Source: JBDSTZ01 sp039927975
GTDB lineage: Bacteria > Pseudomonadota > Gammaproteobacteria > Burkholderiales > Burkholderiaceae_D
Assembly (NCBI GenBank): GCA_039927975.1
Contig: JBDSTZ010000380.1
Span: 1-19,019, forward strand
Direction: 5' to 3'
DNA length: 19,019 nt
Shown here: positions 6,120 to 15,330 of the stretch, piece after piece
Position numbering within the stretch: position 1 is the stretch's first letter
Layout: the number at the start of each line of letters is the position of its first letter
Made by a program: the position numbers and the translations under genes
The notes under the pieces: generated by a model
Database searches by the model: none
What the model was told of the DNA's origin: nothing
What the model saw: only the letters and a program-made list of their open reading frames with translations

Positions 6120-7520
6120 ATGGCTTCATCCTCCGACAATATCAGCATGGCGGTGTTCTGCGATTTCGAGAACGTCGCGCTCGGCGTACGTGACGCGAAC
6201 TACGAAAAATTCGACATCAAACCGGTTCTCGAACGCCTCCTGCTCAAGGGCAGTATCGTCGTCAAGAAGGCGTATTGCGACTGGGAGCGTTACAAAGGCT
6301 TCAAAGCCACCATGCATGAAGCGAACTTCGAACTGATCGAAATCCCGCACGTGCGCCAGTCGGGAAAGAACTCGGCCGATATCCGCCTGGTCGTCGACGC
6401 GCTCGACCTCTGCTACACCAAATCCCACGTCAACACCTTCGTCATCATCAGCGGCGATTCCGACTTTTCACCGCTGGTGTCGAAGCTGCGCGAGAACGCC
6501 AAGCAGGTCATCGGCGTGGGCGTGAAGCAGTCGACCTCCGACCTGCTGGTGGCCAACTGCGACGAATTCATTTTCTACGACGACCTGGTGCGCGAAGTGC
6601 GGCGCGCGGCCGCCAAGCGCGACGAGCGCAAGGTGCAGCCGGCCGCCAAGCGCTCGCCCGACGATGGCAACCGCCGCAAGGAAGAACTCGAAGAGCGCAA
6701 GGCCAAGGCCATCGAGATGGTGGTCGAGATGTTCGACGCCCTGGTCTCGGAGCGCGGCGACAGCGGCAAGATCTGGGCGTCGCTGCTCAAGGACACCTTG
6801 AAGCGCCGCCGCCCCGATTTCAACGAAGCCTATTTCGGCTTCCGCACCTTTGGCAATCTGCTCGAGGAAGCGCAGGCGCGCGGCATGCTCGAATTCGGCC
6901 GCGATGAAAAATCCGGCGCCTATGTCTACCGCAGCAGCGGCGCCCATCTGCCCATCGTCGAATCGCTGCCGGCGCTGCACGAGACCGAAACGGCGCCGGA
7001 AGTGGCCGACGAGATCGTCGTGCCGCAGGAGACCGGTCGCCGTGGCCGCGGTGGCCGCAAGCAGCGCGATTACCGTGCCGAAGTGAGCACCGACGTCAAC
7101 GTCGGCGCCGATGCGGTGGAGCCTGTGGAGCATGCCGAGGAGTCCGCCGAGCCATTCTTCGCGCCGGCCGAGCCAGCGCCTGAGCAGCACGCTGAAGCAG
7201 CGGCGGACGCGGACGAGGTCGCCGAAGTGACCGACGCTGCGCCAGCCAAGTCAAAACGCAAGTTGCCACGCGACAGCGCGCGCAAGTCGGCCGCCAGGAA
7301 GGCCAAGTCGTCATCGGTTGCCGAGCAGCCCGCGCCTGAACCGGCTCCGGTGTTCGAGCCTGTGGCCCAGCCCGAGCCTGCGGTCCTGGCCGTGCCAGCA
7401 CCTGCAATCGAACCGCCCGCCGAGTCTGGCGCCGAGGAAACCAAGACCAAGCCGGCACGCAAGAGCGCCCCGCGCGGCCGTCGTCCGGCCAAACCGAAGG
7501 CGGCGCCCGACAATAGCTGA
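6120..7520 (+). CDS. NYN-domain nuclease with OST-HTH/LOTUS domain and basic disordered tail
   Basis: A 466-residue cytoplasmic protein in three parts. Residues 8-160 form a NYN (PIN-like, DUF88/LabA) nuclease domain with the acidic set Asp15 (FCDFEN), Asp87 and Asp93 (SADIRLVVDAL), and Asp113/Asp115 (SGDSDFSPL). These would bind a metal ion and cut RNA. A charged linker (161-194) leads to an OST-HTH/LOTUS domain (about 195-271: KIWASLLKDTLKRRRPDFN, then YFGFRTFGNLLEEA). LOTUS domains bind RNA or protein partners. From about 290 to the end is an Ala/Glu/Pro-rich tail with Arg/Lys clusters, presumably disordered and nucleic-acid-binding. The acidic residues appear intact. The gene has its own promoter. 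RNA processing is inferred from the domains; its target is unknown. Confidence 0.93.
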   Translation: MASSSDNISMAVFCDFENVALGVRDANYEKFDIKPVLERLLLKGSIVVKKAYCDWERYKGFKATMHEANFELIEIPHVRQSGKNSADIRLVVDALDLCYTKSHVNTFVIISGDSDFSPLVSKLRENAKQVIGVGVKQSTSDLLVANCDEFIFYDDLVREVRRAAAKRDERKVQPAAKRSPDDGNRRKEELEERKAKAIEMVVEMFDALVSERGDSGKIWASLLKDTLKRRRPDFNEAYFGFRTFGNLLEEAQARGMLEFGRDEKSGAYVYRSSGAHLPIVESLPALHETETAPEVADEIVVPQETGRRGRGGRKQRDYRAEVSTDVNVGADAVEPVEHAEESAEPFFAPAEPAPEQHAEAAADADEVAEVTDAAPAKSKRKLPRDSARKSAARKAKSSSVAEQPAPEPAPVFEPVAQPEPAVLAVPAPAIEPPAESGAEETKTKPARKSAPRGRRPAKPKAAPDNS

Positions 7521-7542
7521 CAGCATTGACGAGCCCCGCATG

Positions 7543-7585
7543 GCAGACATTTTCCTTAAACTTTAGATAAACTGGATGCTCATCC
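7543..7585 (+). promoter_or_regulatory. Candidate promoter plus palindrome before the 141-residue exported protein
   Basis: CAGACA (7543-7548) and GATAAA (7565-7570) are weak -35 and -10 candidates, four of six each, 16 bp apart. Immediately downstream TGGATG-CT-CATCCA (7572-7585) is a perfect 14-base palindrome that would lie near the transcription start, a common operator position. Both are sequence-pattern calls only. Confidence 0.3.
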
Positions 7586-7617
7586 ACTTGTCTAACTGGT
7601 TTTAACGGGAGTTTGCC

Positions 7618-8043
7618 ATGCGCGTGCTGACTGGACTTGTCTTGACCCTTGCTGTGGGAATCGAGGCGGCTGCGGCCCCGCCGTTGCCGGCCGACCATCC
7701 CATCCTTGGCAACTGGCGCCTGACGCTCGACGGCGGCCGTTGTTCCGAGGTCTACCATTTTCGCGGCGACGGCACCAGCCTGGTGACCAGCGCGCTCGAA
7801 GTCGCCGAAAGTGAGTACGAAATTCCGGCCAAGCCCAGCGCCAAGGGCTTCTACCGCATGACCGACCGCATTACCAAGGACAATGGCAAGAAGGATTGTT
7901 CCGGCGAAGTCACCAAAATCGGCAGCCGCGCCACCAATTTCATCCAGTTCCATCCCTCGGGCGATCTGTTTCTCATGTGCGTGAGCGAATCGCTCGACGC
8001 CTGCATCGGCCCGTTCGAGCGGATCGCGGGCCAGACCACCTGA
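7618..8043 (+). CDS. Small exported protein with four cysteines, function unknown
   Basis: A 141-residue protein with an N-terminal signal peptide (about residues 1-20, ending EAAAA before PPLPADHP). The mature part has Cys42, Cys94, Cys121 and Cys129, enough for two disulfide bonds in the periplasm. The opening HPILGNWRLTLDGGRCSE, then YHFRGDGTSLVTS, has the look of a small beta-barrel of lipocalin-like type, in which GxW marks the first strand. This is a resemblance only. GGGAG lies six bases before the ATG. It is not obviously in an operon: 97 bp separate it from the NYN gene and a long gap follows. I do not recognise a named family. Confidence 0.8.
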   Translation: MRVLTGLVLTLAVGIEAAAAPPLPADHPILGNWRLTLDGGRCSEVYHFRGDGTSLVTSALEVAESEYEIPAKPSAKGFYRMTDRITKDNGKKDCSGEVTKIGSRATNFIQFHPSGDLFLMCVSESLDACIGPFERIAGQTT

Positions 8044-8387
8044 CGGGCGGGGCTGAGCGCGTTTTGCCCGCATTTTGCCCGCACTTCGCCCGCGTTTTGC
8101 CCGATTTTGCCCGACCCCCGCCGCTGCCGGCCTGCGGTGGCGCCGCGTCCCGCGCGGGGACGTTCTATTGAAGGCCGCCGCCCCAATTGTATGGCTTCCA
8201 AGTATGACATTCTGGCCACGCAACCCAATTTTCGCTTACAGTGTCCGCTTGCGTCGCCGTTTGCCGCGTTCGACGCATGCTTGACCCATGAGTTATCGAA
8301 TGATTTGCTTGGCCGTTCCACCCGGCGGCCGAGCCGTTCAGTAACCGAACCATTGCCTGACCAATTTTCTCTATAGCCGGAGCCTCG
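8044..8387 (+). other. Non-coding gap before sppA
   Basis: These 344 bp hold no credible gene. The first part carries a short tandem repeat (8061-8113). The middle and right parts are less GC-rich than the flanking genes and should hold the sppA promoter, but no convincing -35/-10 pair was found. The right end has GGAG before the sppA ATG. No clear intrinsic terminator for the preceding gene was seen. Confidence 0.6.
8061..8113 (+). repeat. Five-copy 10-11 bp tandem repeat
   Basis: Five consecutive units run GTTTTGCCCGC, ATTTTGCCCGC, ACTTCGCCCGC, GTTTTGCCCG and ATTTTGCCCG. The third has two changes and the last two are one base shorter. The array starts 18 bp after the stop codon of the preceding gene. 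The period is close to one helical turn. It may be a slippage product or a protein-binding array. Confidence 0.7.
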
Positions 8388-10244
<1,857 letters not shown>

Positions 10245-10296
10245 GGGAGTTTGTAGCGACTTTGTAACGCCATGTAGCATCAGCGGCGGAACGATA

Positions 10297-10331
10297 AAAA
10301 CGGGCGCCGCAGGCATGTGGGCGCCCGTTTT
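10297..10331 (+). terminator. Intrinsic terminator after sppA
   Basis: AAAACGGGCGCC (10297-10308) and GGCGCCCGTTTT (10320-10331) form a perfect 12-bp stem around an 11-base loop. The stem ends in a T-run on the plus strand and an A-run at its base. It would also terminate reasonably in the opposite direction. It separates sppA from the efflux operon. Confidence 0.9.
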
Positions 10332-10509
10332 GCATGTGTTTTCAATAGATTGCCGCACGGGCATGCTCGATGCATGAATGTTCACCCCCGACAGGAGCGG
10401 ACGAAAGCCATCGTTTTGAGTGGCTTTCTGTACGGTGTGAAACATATTGTCAGGTATGTACGTGCTACAGTTTGGCCGTGATTTTGTTGCGTTTCGACCA
10501 AGGACAAGC

Positions 10510-12087
10510 ATGGACCAGCAAGTGAAAACTCCGAATGCCGTGAAACCGCCGGTGCGTGGCGGCAAGCGCGCGAAAGTGATCGGCTCCATCATCGCCGTGC
10601 TGGCCATGCTGGGGCTGGGCGGCCTCGCCTGGTACCTGACCCACCCGGCCGCCGCGGACGGCGGTGCCGGCGGGCCCGGCGGCGCGGCGGCGGGCCGCGG
10701 CGGCCCCGGCGGACCCGGCGGAGGAGGAGGGCGCGGCCGCTTCGGCGGCGCCGCGACCACGGTCGGTGTGGCCAAGGCCGAGAAAACCGACATCCCGGTC
10801 GTCATCGACGCCCTCGGCACCGTCACCGCCGCCGCCACCGCCACGGTGCGCCCGCAAGTGTCGGGCATCCTGCAGAAAATTCATTTCAGCGAAGGCCAGA
10901 TGGTCAAGGCCGGCCAGGTGCTCGCCACCATCGATCCGCGTCCGTTCGAGATGGCGCTGCTGCAGTCGTCCGGCCAGCGCCAGCGCGACGAAGCCCAGCT
11001 CGACAGCGCCCGTGTGACCCTGTCGCGCTACCGCACCCTGCTCGAACAGGACTCGATCGCCCGCCAGGACGTCGACACCCAGGCCGCGCTGGTCAAGCAG
11101 CTCGAAGGCACGATCATGACCGACCGCGCCGCCGAAGGCGTGGCCAAACTCAATCTGAGCTACACCCAGATCAAGGCGCCGATCAGCGGCCGGCTCGGCC
11201 TGCGCGTGGTCGATGTCGGCAATATCGTCAGCACCGGCGACACCGCCGGCGTGGCCGTCATCACCCAGGTCGCGCCGATCGATGTCGAATTCGCCGTGCC
11301 GCAGGACTCGGTGCCCGACCTCCAGCAGCGCATCCATGAAAGCGCGTCGATGCCGGCCACCGCGTTCGACCGCACCCGCACCGTCACGCTCGACAGCGGC
11401 AAGTTCTCCGCGCTCGACAACCAGGTCGACGTCCAGACCGGCACCGTGCGCGCCAAGGCCCGCTTCGGCAATGCCAAGCTGACCCTGTTCCCCAGCCAGT
11501 TCGTCAACCTGCGCCTCGAAATGCGCACCATCAAGGACGCGGTGGTGGTGCCGGTGACGGCGCTGCGCCACGGCGCCAGCGGCGACTTCGTCTACGTGCT
11601 CAATCCGGCCGAGCGCACCGTTGCCCTGCGCACTGTCACGCGCGGCCAGGCCACGGTCGACAAGGTCGAAGTCAAGACCGGCCTGACGGCGGGCGAACAG
11701 GTCATCACCGAAGGCGCCGACCGCCTCAAGGATGGCGCCAAGGTCACGCTGCCGGGCGATAAGCCGGCCGGCGGCGGCAATGGCGGTGGCGGCCGTCGCG
11801 GCAAGCGCGCGGCGGCGGAAGCCGGTGGCGCCGCCGCGGCTGGCGCAGCAGCTGGTGGCGCAGGCGCCGTTCCCGCTGCCGCAGCGCCGGCCGCCGTTGG
11901 TGCCGCTCCCGCTCCTGTCTCTCCTGCCGCATCGGCTGCTGCCGCACCCGGCGCGCCGGCGGCCGCAGGCGCCGACGGCGATCATCCACGCCGACGTCGC
12001 GGCGGCGGCGAAGCTGGCGGCGACGCGGCGGGCGGCGCACCCGCCAGCGGCGACCAGCCGCGCCGTCAACGCCCGCCGGCGCAATAA
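10510..12087 (+). CDS. mdtA: RND efflux periplasmic adaptor subunit, MdtA-like
   Basis: A 525-residue membrane-fusion protein joining the RND permeases to the outer-membrane channel. The ATG at 10510 is chosen because AAGGA lies just upstream and a membrane anchor follows (about residues 22-44). The ATG at 10447 would add 21 unlikely residues. After a Gly-rich linker (about 49-80) come the lipoyl-like half (VRPQVSGILQKIHFSEGQMV), a helical hairpin (QRQRDEAQLDSARVTLSRYR), the second lipoyl half (YTQIKAPISGRLGLRVVDVG), the beta-barrel and the membrane-proximal domain up to about residue 415. A further roughly 110 residues are Ala/Pro/Gly-rich with Arg clusters. E. coli MdtA is about 415 residues, so this tail is extra. 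It is first in the operon with both permeases and the outer-membrane factor. Confidence 0.93.
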   Translation: MDQQVKTPNAVKPPVRGGKRAKVIGSIIAVLAMLGLGGLAWYLTHPAAADGGAGGPGGAAAGRGGPGGPGGGGGRGRFGGAATTVGVAKAEKTDIPVVIDALGTVTAAATATVRPQVSGILQKIHFSEGQMVKAGQVLATIDPRPFEMALLQSSGQRQRDEAQLDSARVTLSRYRTLLEQDSIARQDVDTQAALVKQLEGTIMTDRAAEGVAKLNLSYTQIKAPISGRLGLRVVDVGNIVSTGDTAGVAVITQVAPIDVEFAVPQDSVPDLQQRIHESASMPATAFDRTRTVTLDSGKFSALDNQVDVQTGTVRAKARFGNAKLTLFPSQFVNLRLEMRTIKDAVVVPVTALRHGASGDFVYVLNPAERTVALRTVTRGQATVDKVEVKTGLTAGEQVITEGADRLKDGAKVTLPGDKPAGGGNGGGGRRGKRAAAEAGGAAAAGAAAGGAGAVPAAAAPAAVGAAPAPVSPAASAAAAPGAPAAAGADGDHPRRRRGGGEAGGDAAGGAPASGDQPRRQRPPAQ

Positions 12088-12096
12088 CTCCAGGCA

Positions 12097-12118
12097 TGGC
12101 CGGCGTGCGCGCCGGCCA
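12097..12118 (+). repeat. GC hairpin between adaptor and first permease gene
   Basis: GGCCGGCG (12098-12105), loop TGCG, and CGCCGGCC (12110-12117) form a perfect 8-bp stem, extended by a T-A pair. It lies 10 bp after the adaptor stop in the 126-bp gap. No T-run follows, so it is more likely an RNA-stability or attenuation element than a full terminator. Confidence 0.5.
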
Positions 12119-12213
12119 GCCCGCTCACCGTACCCAGGAACGCTCCCAGTGCCCACGCGTATTCCACATGCAGTCAACCGAACTGCACCCAACCCAATCG
12201 ACAAGGAGCTGAC

Positions 12214-15200
12214 ATGAGCCCATCCGGCCCGTTTATCAAGCGCCCGGTCGCCACCTCGCTGCTGATGCTGGCGATCGTGCTGGCCGGCCTGGTCGGCTTC
12301 AAATTCCTGCCGCTGTCGGCGCTGCCGCAGGTCGACTTCCCCACCATCCAGGTGCAAACCCTGTATCCGGGCGCCAGCCCCGAGGTCATGGCGCGCACCG
12401 TCACCGCGCCGCTCGAGCGCAACTTCGGCCAGATGTCCGGCCTGCAGCGCATGAGTTCGACCAGCGCCGCCGGCGTCTCGGTGGTGACCCTGCAGTTCGC
12501 CCTCGGCGAAACCCTCGACGTCGCCGAGCAGGAAGTCCAGGCCGCCATCAACGCCGGCGGCTCGCTGCTGCCGGCCGACCTGCCGGCGCCGCCGGTCTAC
12601 GCCAAGGTCAACCCGGCCGACGCGCCGGTGCTCACCCTCGCGATCACTTCCGACACGGTGCCGCTGACCGAAGTGCAGAACATGGTCAACACCCGCCTGG
12701 CGCTCAAGATCAGCCAGGTCAGCGGGGTCGGCCTGGTCAGCCTGTCGGGCGGCCAGCGTCCAGCCGTGCGGATCCAGGCCGACACCGCCGCGCTGGCCTC
12801 CTACGGCCTCGGGCTCGACACCCTGCGCAGCGCCATCACGGCGGCCAACGCCAACAGTGCCAAGGGTTCCTTCGACGGTCCCAACCGCGCCTACACCATC
12901 AACGCCAACGACCAGCTGCTCGCCGTCCCCGACTACAAGAACCTGATCGTCGCCTACCGCAACGGCGCCCCGGTGCGCCTGTCGAACGTGGCCAAGGTGG
13001 TCGACAGCGCCGAGAACGTGCGCCTGGGCGCCTGGGCCAACATGAAGCCGGCCATCATCCTCAACGTCCAGCGCCAGCCGGGCGCCAACGTCATCGCCAC
13101 AGTCGACGCCATCAAGGCGCGCTTGCCCGAACTGCAGGCCGGCCTGCCGGCCTCGCTGCGCCTGGACGTGCTGAGCGACCGCACCACCGGCATCCGCGGC
13201 TCGGTCGAGCATGTCGAGATCGAACTGGTGCTCGCCGTGGTGCTGGTGGTGCTGGTGATCTTCGCCTTCCTGCACAGCGTGCGCGCCACCGTCATCGCCA
13301 GCCTGGCCGTGCCGATCTCGCTGATCGGCACCTTCGGCGTGATGTACCTGCTCGGCTACAGCCTCAACAACCTGAGCCTGATGGCGCTGACGATCGCCAC
13401 CGGCTTCGTGGTCGACGACGCCATCGTCATGATCGAGAACATCGCCCGCTACATCGAAGAGGGCGAGGCGCCGATGGCCGCCGCCATCAAGGGCGCCGCC
13501 CAGATCGGCTTCACCATCATCTCGCTGACCGTCTCGCTGATCGCCGTCCTGATTCCGCTGCTGTTCATGGGCGACGTGGTCGGCCGCCTGTTCCGCGAAT
13601 TCGCCGTCACCCTGGCCATCACCATCCTCATCTCGGCGGTGGTCTCGCTCACCCTGGTGCCGATGATGTCGGCGCGCTGGCTGCGCAGCCACGAGGACGA
13701 GAAGCCGAGCGCCGTGGCGCGCAAGACCCAGGCCTTCTTCGACCGCGTCATCGTGCGCTACGACAGCTCGCTCAACTGGGTGCTCGAACGCCAGGGCCTG
13801 ACCCTGCTGGTGGCGCTGGCCACGCTGCTGCTGACCGTGCTGCTGTATGTGCTGATCCCGAAAGGCTTGTTCCCGACCCAGGACACCGGCCAGTTGCAGG
13901 CCCGCGTCGAAGCGCGCCAGGCGATCTCCTACGACCGCATGGCCGAGCTGCAGCAGCAGGCCGCGCGCGCCATCCTGCAAGACCCCGACGTGCAGTCGCT
14001 CAGCTCCAACGTCGGCGTCGACGGCGCCACCAACACCATGCTCAACACCGGCCAGATGCTCATCAATCTCAAGCCCAAGCGCTCGACCGACCAGGCCGCG
14101 ATCATGGAGCGCCTGCGCTCGCGCGTGGCCCAGGTGGCCGGCCTGACGCTCTACCTGCAGCCGACCCAGGACCTGACCATCGACGCCGAGACCGGCCCGA
14201 CCCAGTATCGCCTGTCGATCGAGGGCGCCGACAACGCCACCGTCACCGAATGGTCCAACAAGCTGGTGCAGGCGATGGCGCGCCTCAAGCAGGTGCGCAA
14301 CCCCGTCACCGACGCCGGCGCCACCGGCGCGGCGGCCTATGTCAACATCGACCGCGACAGCGCCTCGCGCATGTCGGTGACCGCCGCCTCGATCGACGAC
14401 GCGCTCTACAGCGCCTTCGGCCAGCGCATCGTCTCGACCATCTTCACCGAGACCAACCAGTACCGCGTCATCCTCGAAGCCCAGCGCGACGAGCAGATGT
14501 CGATCAACGCGCTGGGCGACCTGCAGCTGCGCACCGGTTCCGGCAAGTCGACCCCGCTGTCGGCGATCGCCAGCATCAACGAGCAGGCCGCGCCGCTGCA
14601 GATCACCCACGTCGCCCAGTACCCGGCCAGCACCATCGGCTTCGACACCGCGCCAGGCGTCTCGCTCGGCCAGTCGGTCGACGCCATTCGCCAGGCCGCC
14701 AAGGACATCAAGCTGCCGCCGTCGGTGACCATGACCTTCCTCGGCGCGGCCGGCGCCTACCAGGCCTCGCTGTCGAGCCAGCTGTGGCTGATCCTCGCGG
14801 CGGTGATCTGCGTCTACATCGTGCTCGGCGTGCTCTACGAGAGCTACATCCACCCGCTGACCATCCTCTCGACCTTGCCGTCGGCCGGCGTCGGCGCCTT
14901 GCTGGCGCTGCTCGTCACCGGCCAGGATCTCGGCGTGATCGGCATCATCGGCATCATCCTCCTGATCGGCATCGTCAAGAAGAACGCCATCATGATGATC
15001 GACTTCGCTATCGAGGCCGAGCGCGACGAGGGCTTGGCGCCGCGCGCGGCGATCCACAAGGCCGCCATGCTGCGCTTCCGGCCGATCCTGATGACCACCC
15101 TGGCCGCGCTGTTCGCCGCCGTGCCGTTGATGTTCGGCTGGGGCGAGGGCGCCGAACTGCGCCGTCCGCTCGGCCTGGCCATCTTCGGCGGCCTGATCGT

Positions 15201-15330
15201 CAGCCAGATGCTGACCCTGTTCACCACGCCGGTGATCTACCTCGGCTTCGAGCGCCTCGGCCGCCGCTGGGCCGGGCGCGGCACCGCCAAGCCGCATGGG
15301 CCGGGTGACGCGCGCGGGGCCGACGCATGA
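12214..15330 (+). CDS. mdtB: RND multidrug efflux permease, MdtB-like
   Basis: A 1038-residue inner-membrane proton/drug antiporter of the HAE1 RND family, normal length for MdtB or MuxB. It starts MSPSGPFIKRPVATSLLMLA, with AAGGAG upstream. The large periplasmic loops fall after helix 1 and helix 7. The proton-relay residues are present: Asp401 and Asp402 in helix 4 (GFVVDDAIVMIEN) and Lys923 in helix 10 (IVKKNAIMMIDF). MdtB/MdtC-type permeases work as a mixed trimer, so this subunit should pair with the next gene's product. Its stop overlaps the start of that gene (ATGA), pointing to coupled translation. Substrates are not readable from sequence; bile salts, novobiocin and similar compounds are known for relatives. 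Confidence 0.95.
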   Translation: MSPSGPFIKRPVATSLLMLAIVLAGLVGFKFLPLSALPQVDFPTIQVQTLYPGASPEVMARTVTAPLERNFGQMSGLQRMSSTSAAGVSVVTLQFALGETLDVAEQEVQAAINAGGSLLPADLPAPPVYAKVNPADAPVLTLAITSDTVPLTEVQNMVNTRLALKISQVSGVGLVSLSGGQRPAVRIQADTAALASYGLGLDTLRSAITAANANSAKGSFDGPNRAYTINANDQLLAVPDYKNLIVAYRNGAPVRLSNVAKVVDSAENVRLGAWANMKPAIILNVQRQPGANVIATVDAIKARLPELQAGLPASLRLDVLSDRTTGIRGSVEHVEIELVLAVVLVVLVIFAFLHSVRATVIASLAVPISLIGTFGVMYLLGYSLNNLSLMALTIATGFVVDDAIVMIENIARYIEEGEAPMAAAIKGAAQIGFTIISLTVSLIAVLIPLLFMGDVVGRLFREFAVTLAITILISAVVSLTLVPMMSARWLRSHEDEKPSAVARKTQAFFDRVIVRYDSSLNWVLERQGLTLLVALATLLLTVLLYVLIPKGLFPTQDTGQLQARVEARQAISYDRMAELQQQAARAILQDPDVQSLSSNVGVDGATNTMLNTGQMLINLKPKRSTDQAAIMERLRSRVAQVAGLTLYLQPTQDLTIDAETGPTQYRLSIEGADNATVTEWSNKLVQAMARLKQVRNPVTDAGATGAAAYVNIDRDSASRMSVTAASIDDALYSAFGQRIVSTIFTETNQYRVILEAQRDEQMSINALGDLQLRTGSGKSTPLSAIASINEQAAPLQITHVAQYPASTIGFDTAPGVSLGQSVDAIRQAAKDIKLPPSVTMTFLGAAGAYQASLSSQLWLILAAVICVYIVLGVLYESYIHPLTILSTLPSAGVGALLALLVTGQDLGVIGIIGIILLIGIVKKNAIMMIDFAIEAERDEGLAPRAAIHKAAMLRFRPILMTTLAALFAAVPLMFGWGEGAELRRPLGLAIFGGLIVSQMLTLFTTPVIYLGFERLGRRWAGRGTAKPHGPGDARGADA

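Noticed and set aside
8061..8113. The short repeat array considered as a CRISPR
   Set aside because: The units are contiguous, 10-11 bp long and have no spacers; no cas gene is nearby.
8107..8376. Short frames in the gap before sppA
   Set aside because: No ribosome site or codon pattern, and the translations are Arg/Pro-rich as in random GC-rich DNA.
10416..10471. Possible promoter for the efflux operon (TTGAGT at 10416 or an extended -10 TGCTACAGT at 10463)
   Set aside because: No -35/-10 pair has acceptable spacing and match, so it was not listed as a feature although a promoter must lie in this gap.
11820..12087. The Ala/Pro-rich adaptor tail considered as a frameshift artefact
   Set aside because: The frame stays open to a natural TAA with GC-rich codon use similar to the core. 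No alternative frame restores known adaptor sequence, since the conserved core is already complete before it.
10465..15297. A 1610-residue open frame on the minus strand opposite the adaptor and MdtB-like genes
   Set aside because: It is antisense to two unmistakable genes. The composition (His/Arg/Gln/Asp/Gly-rich, no domain recognised) is what the complement of GC-biased codons gives.
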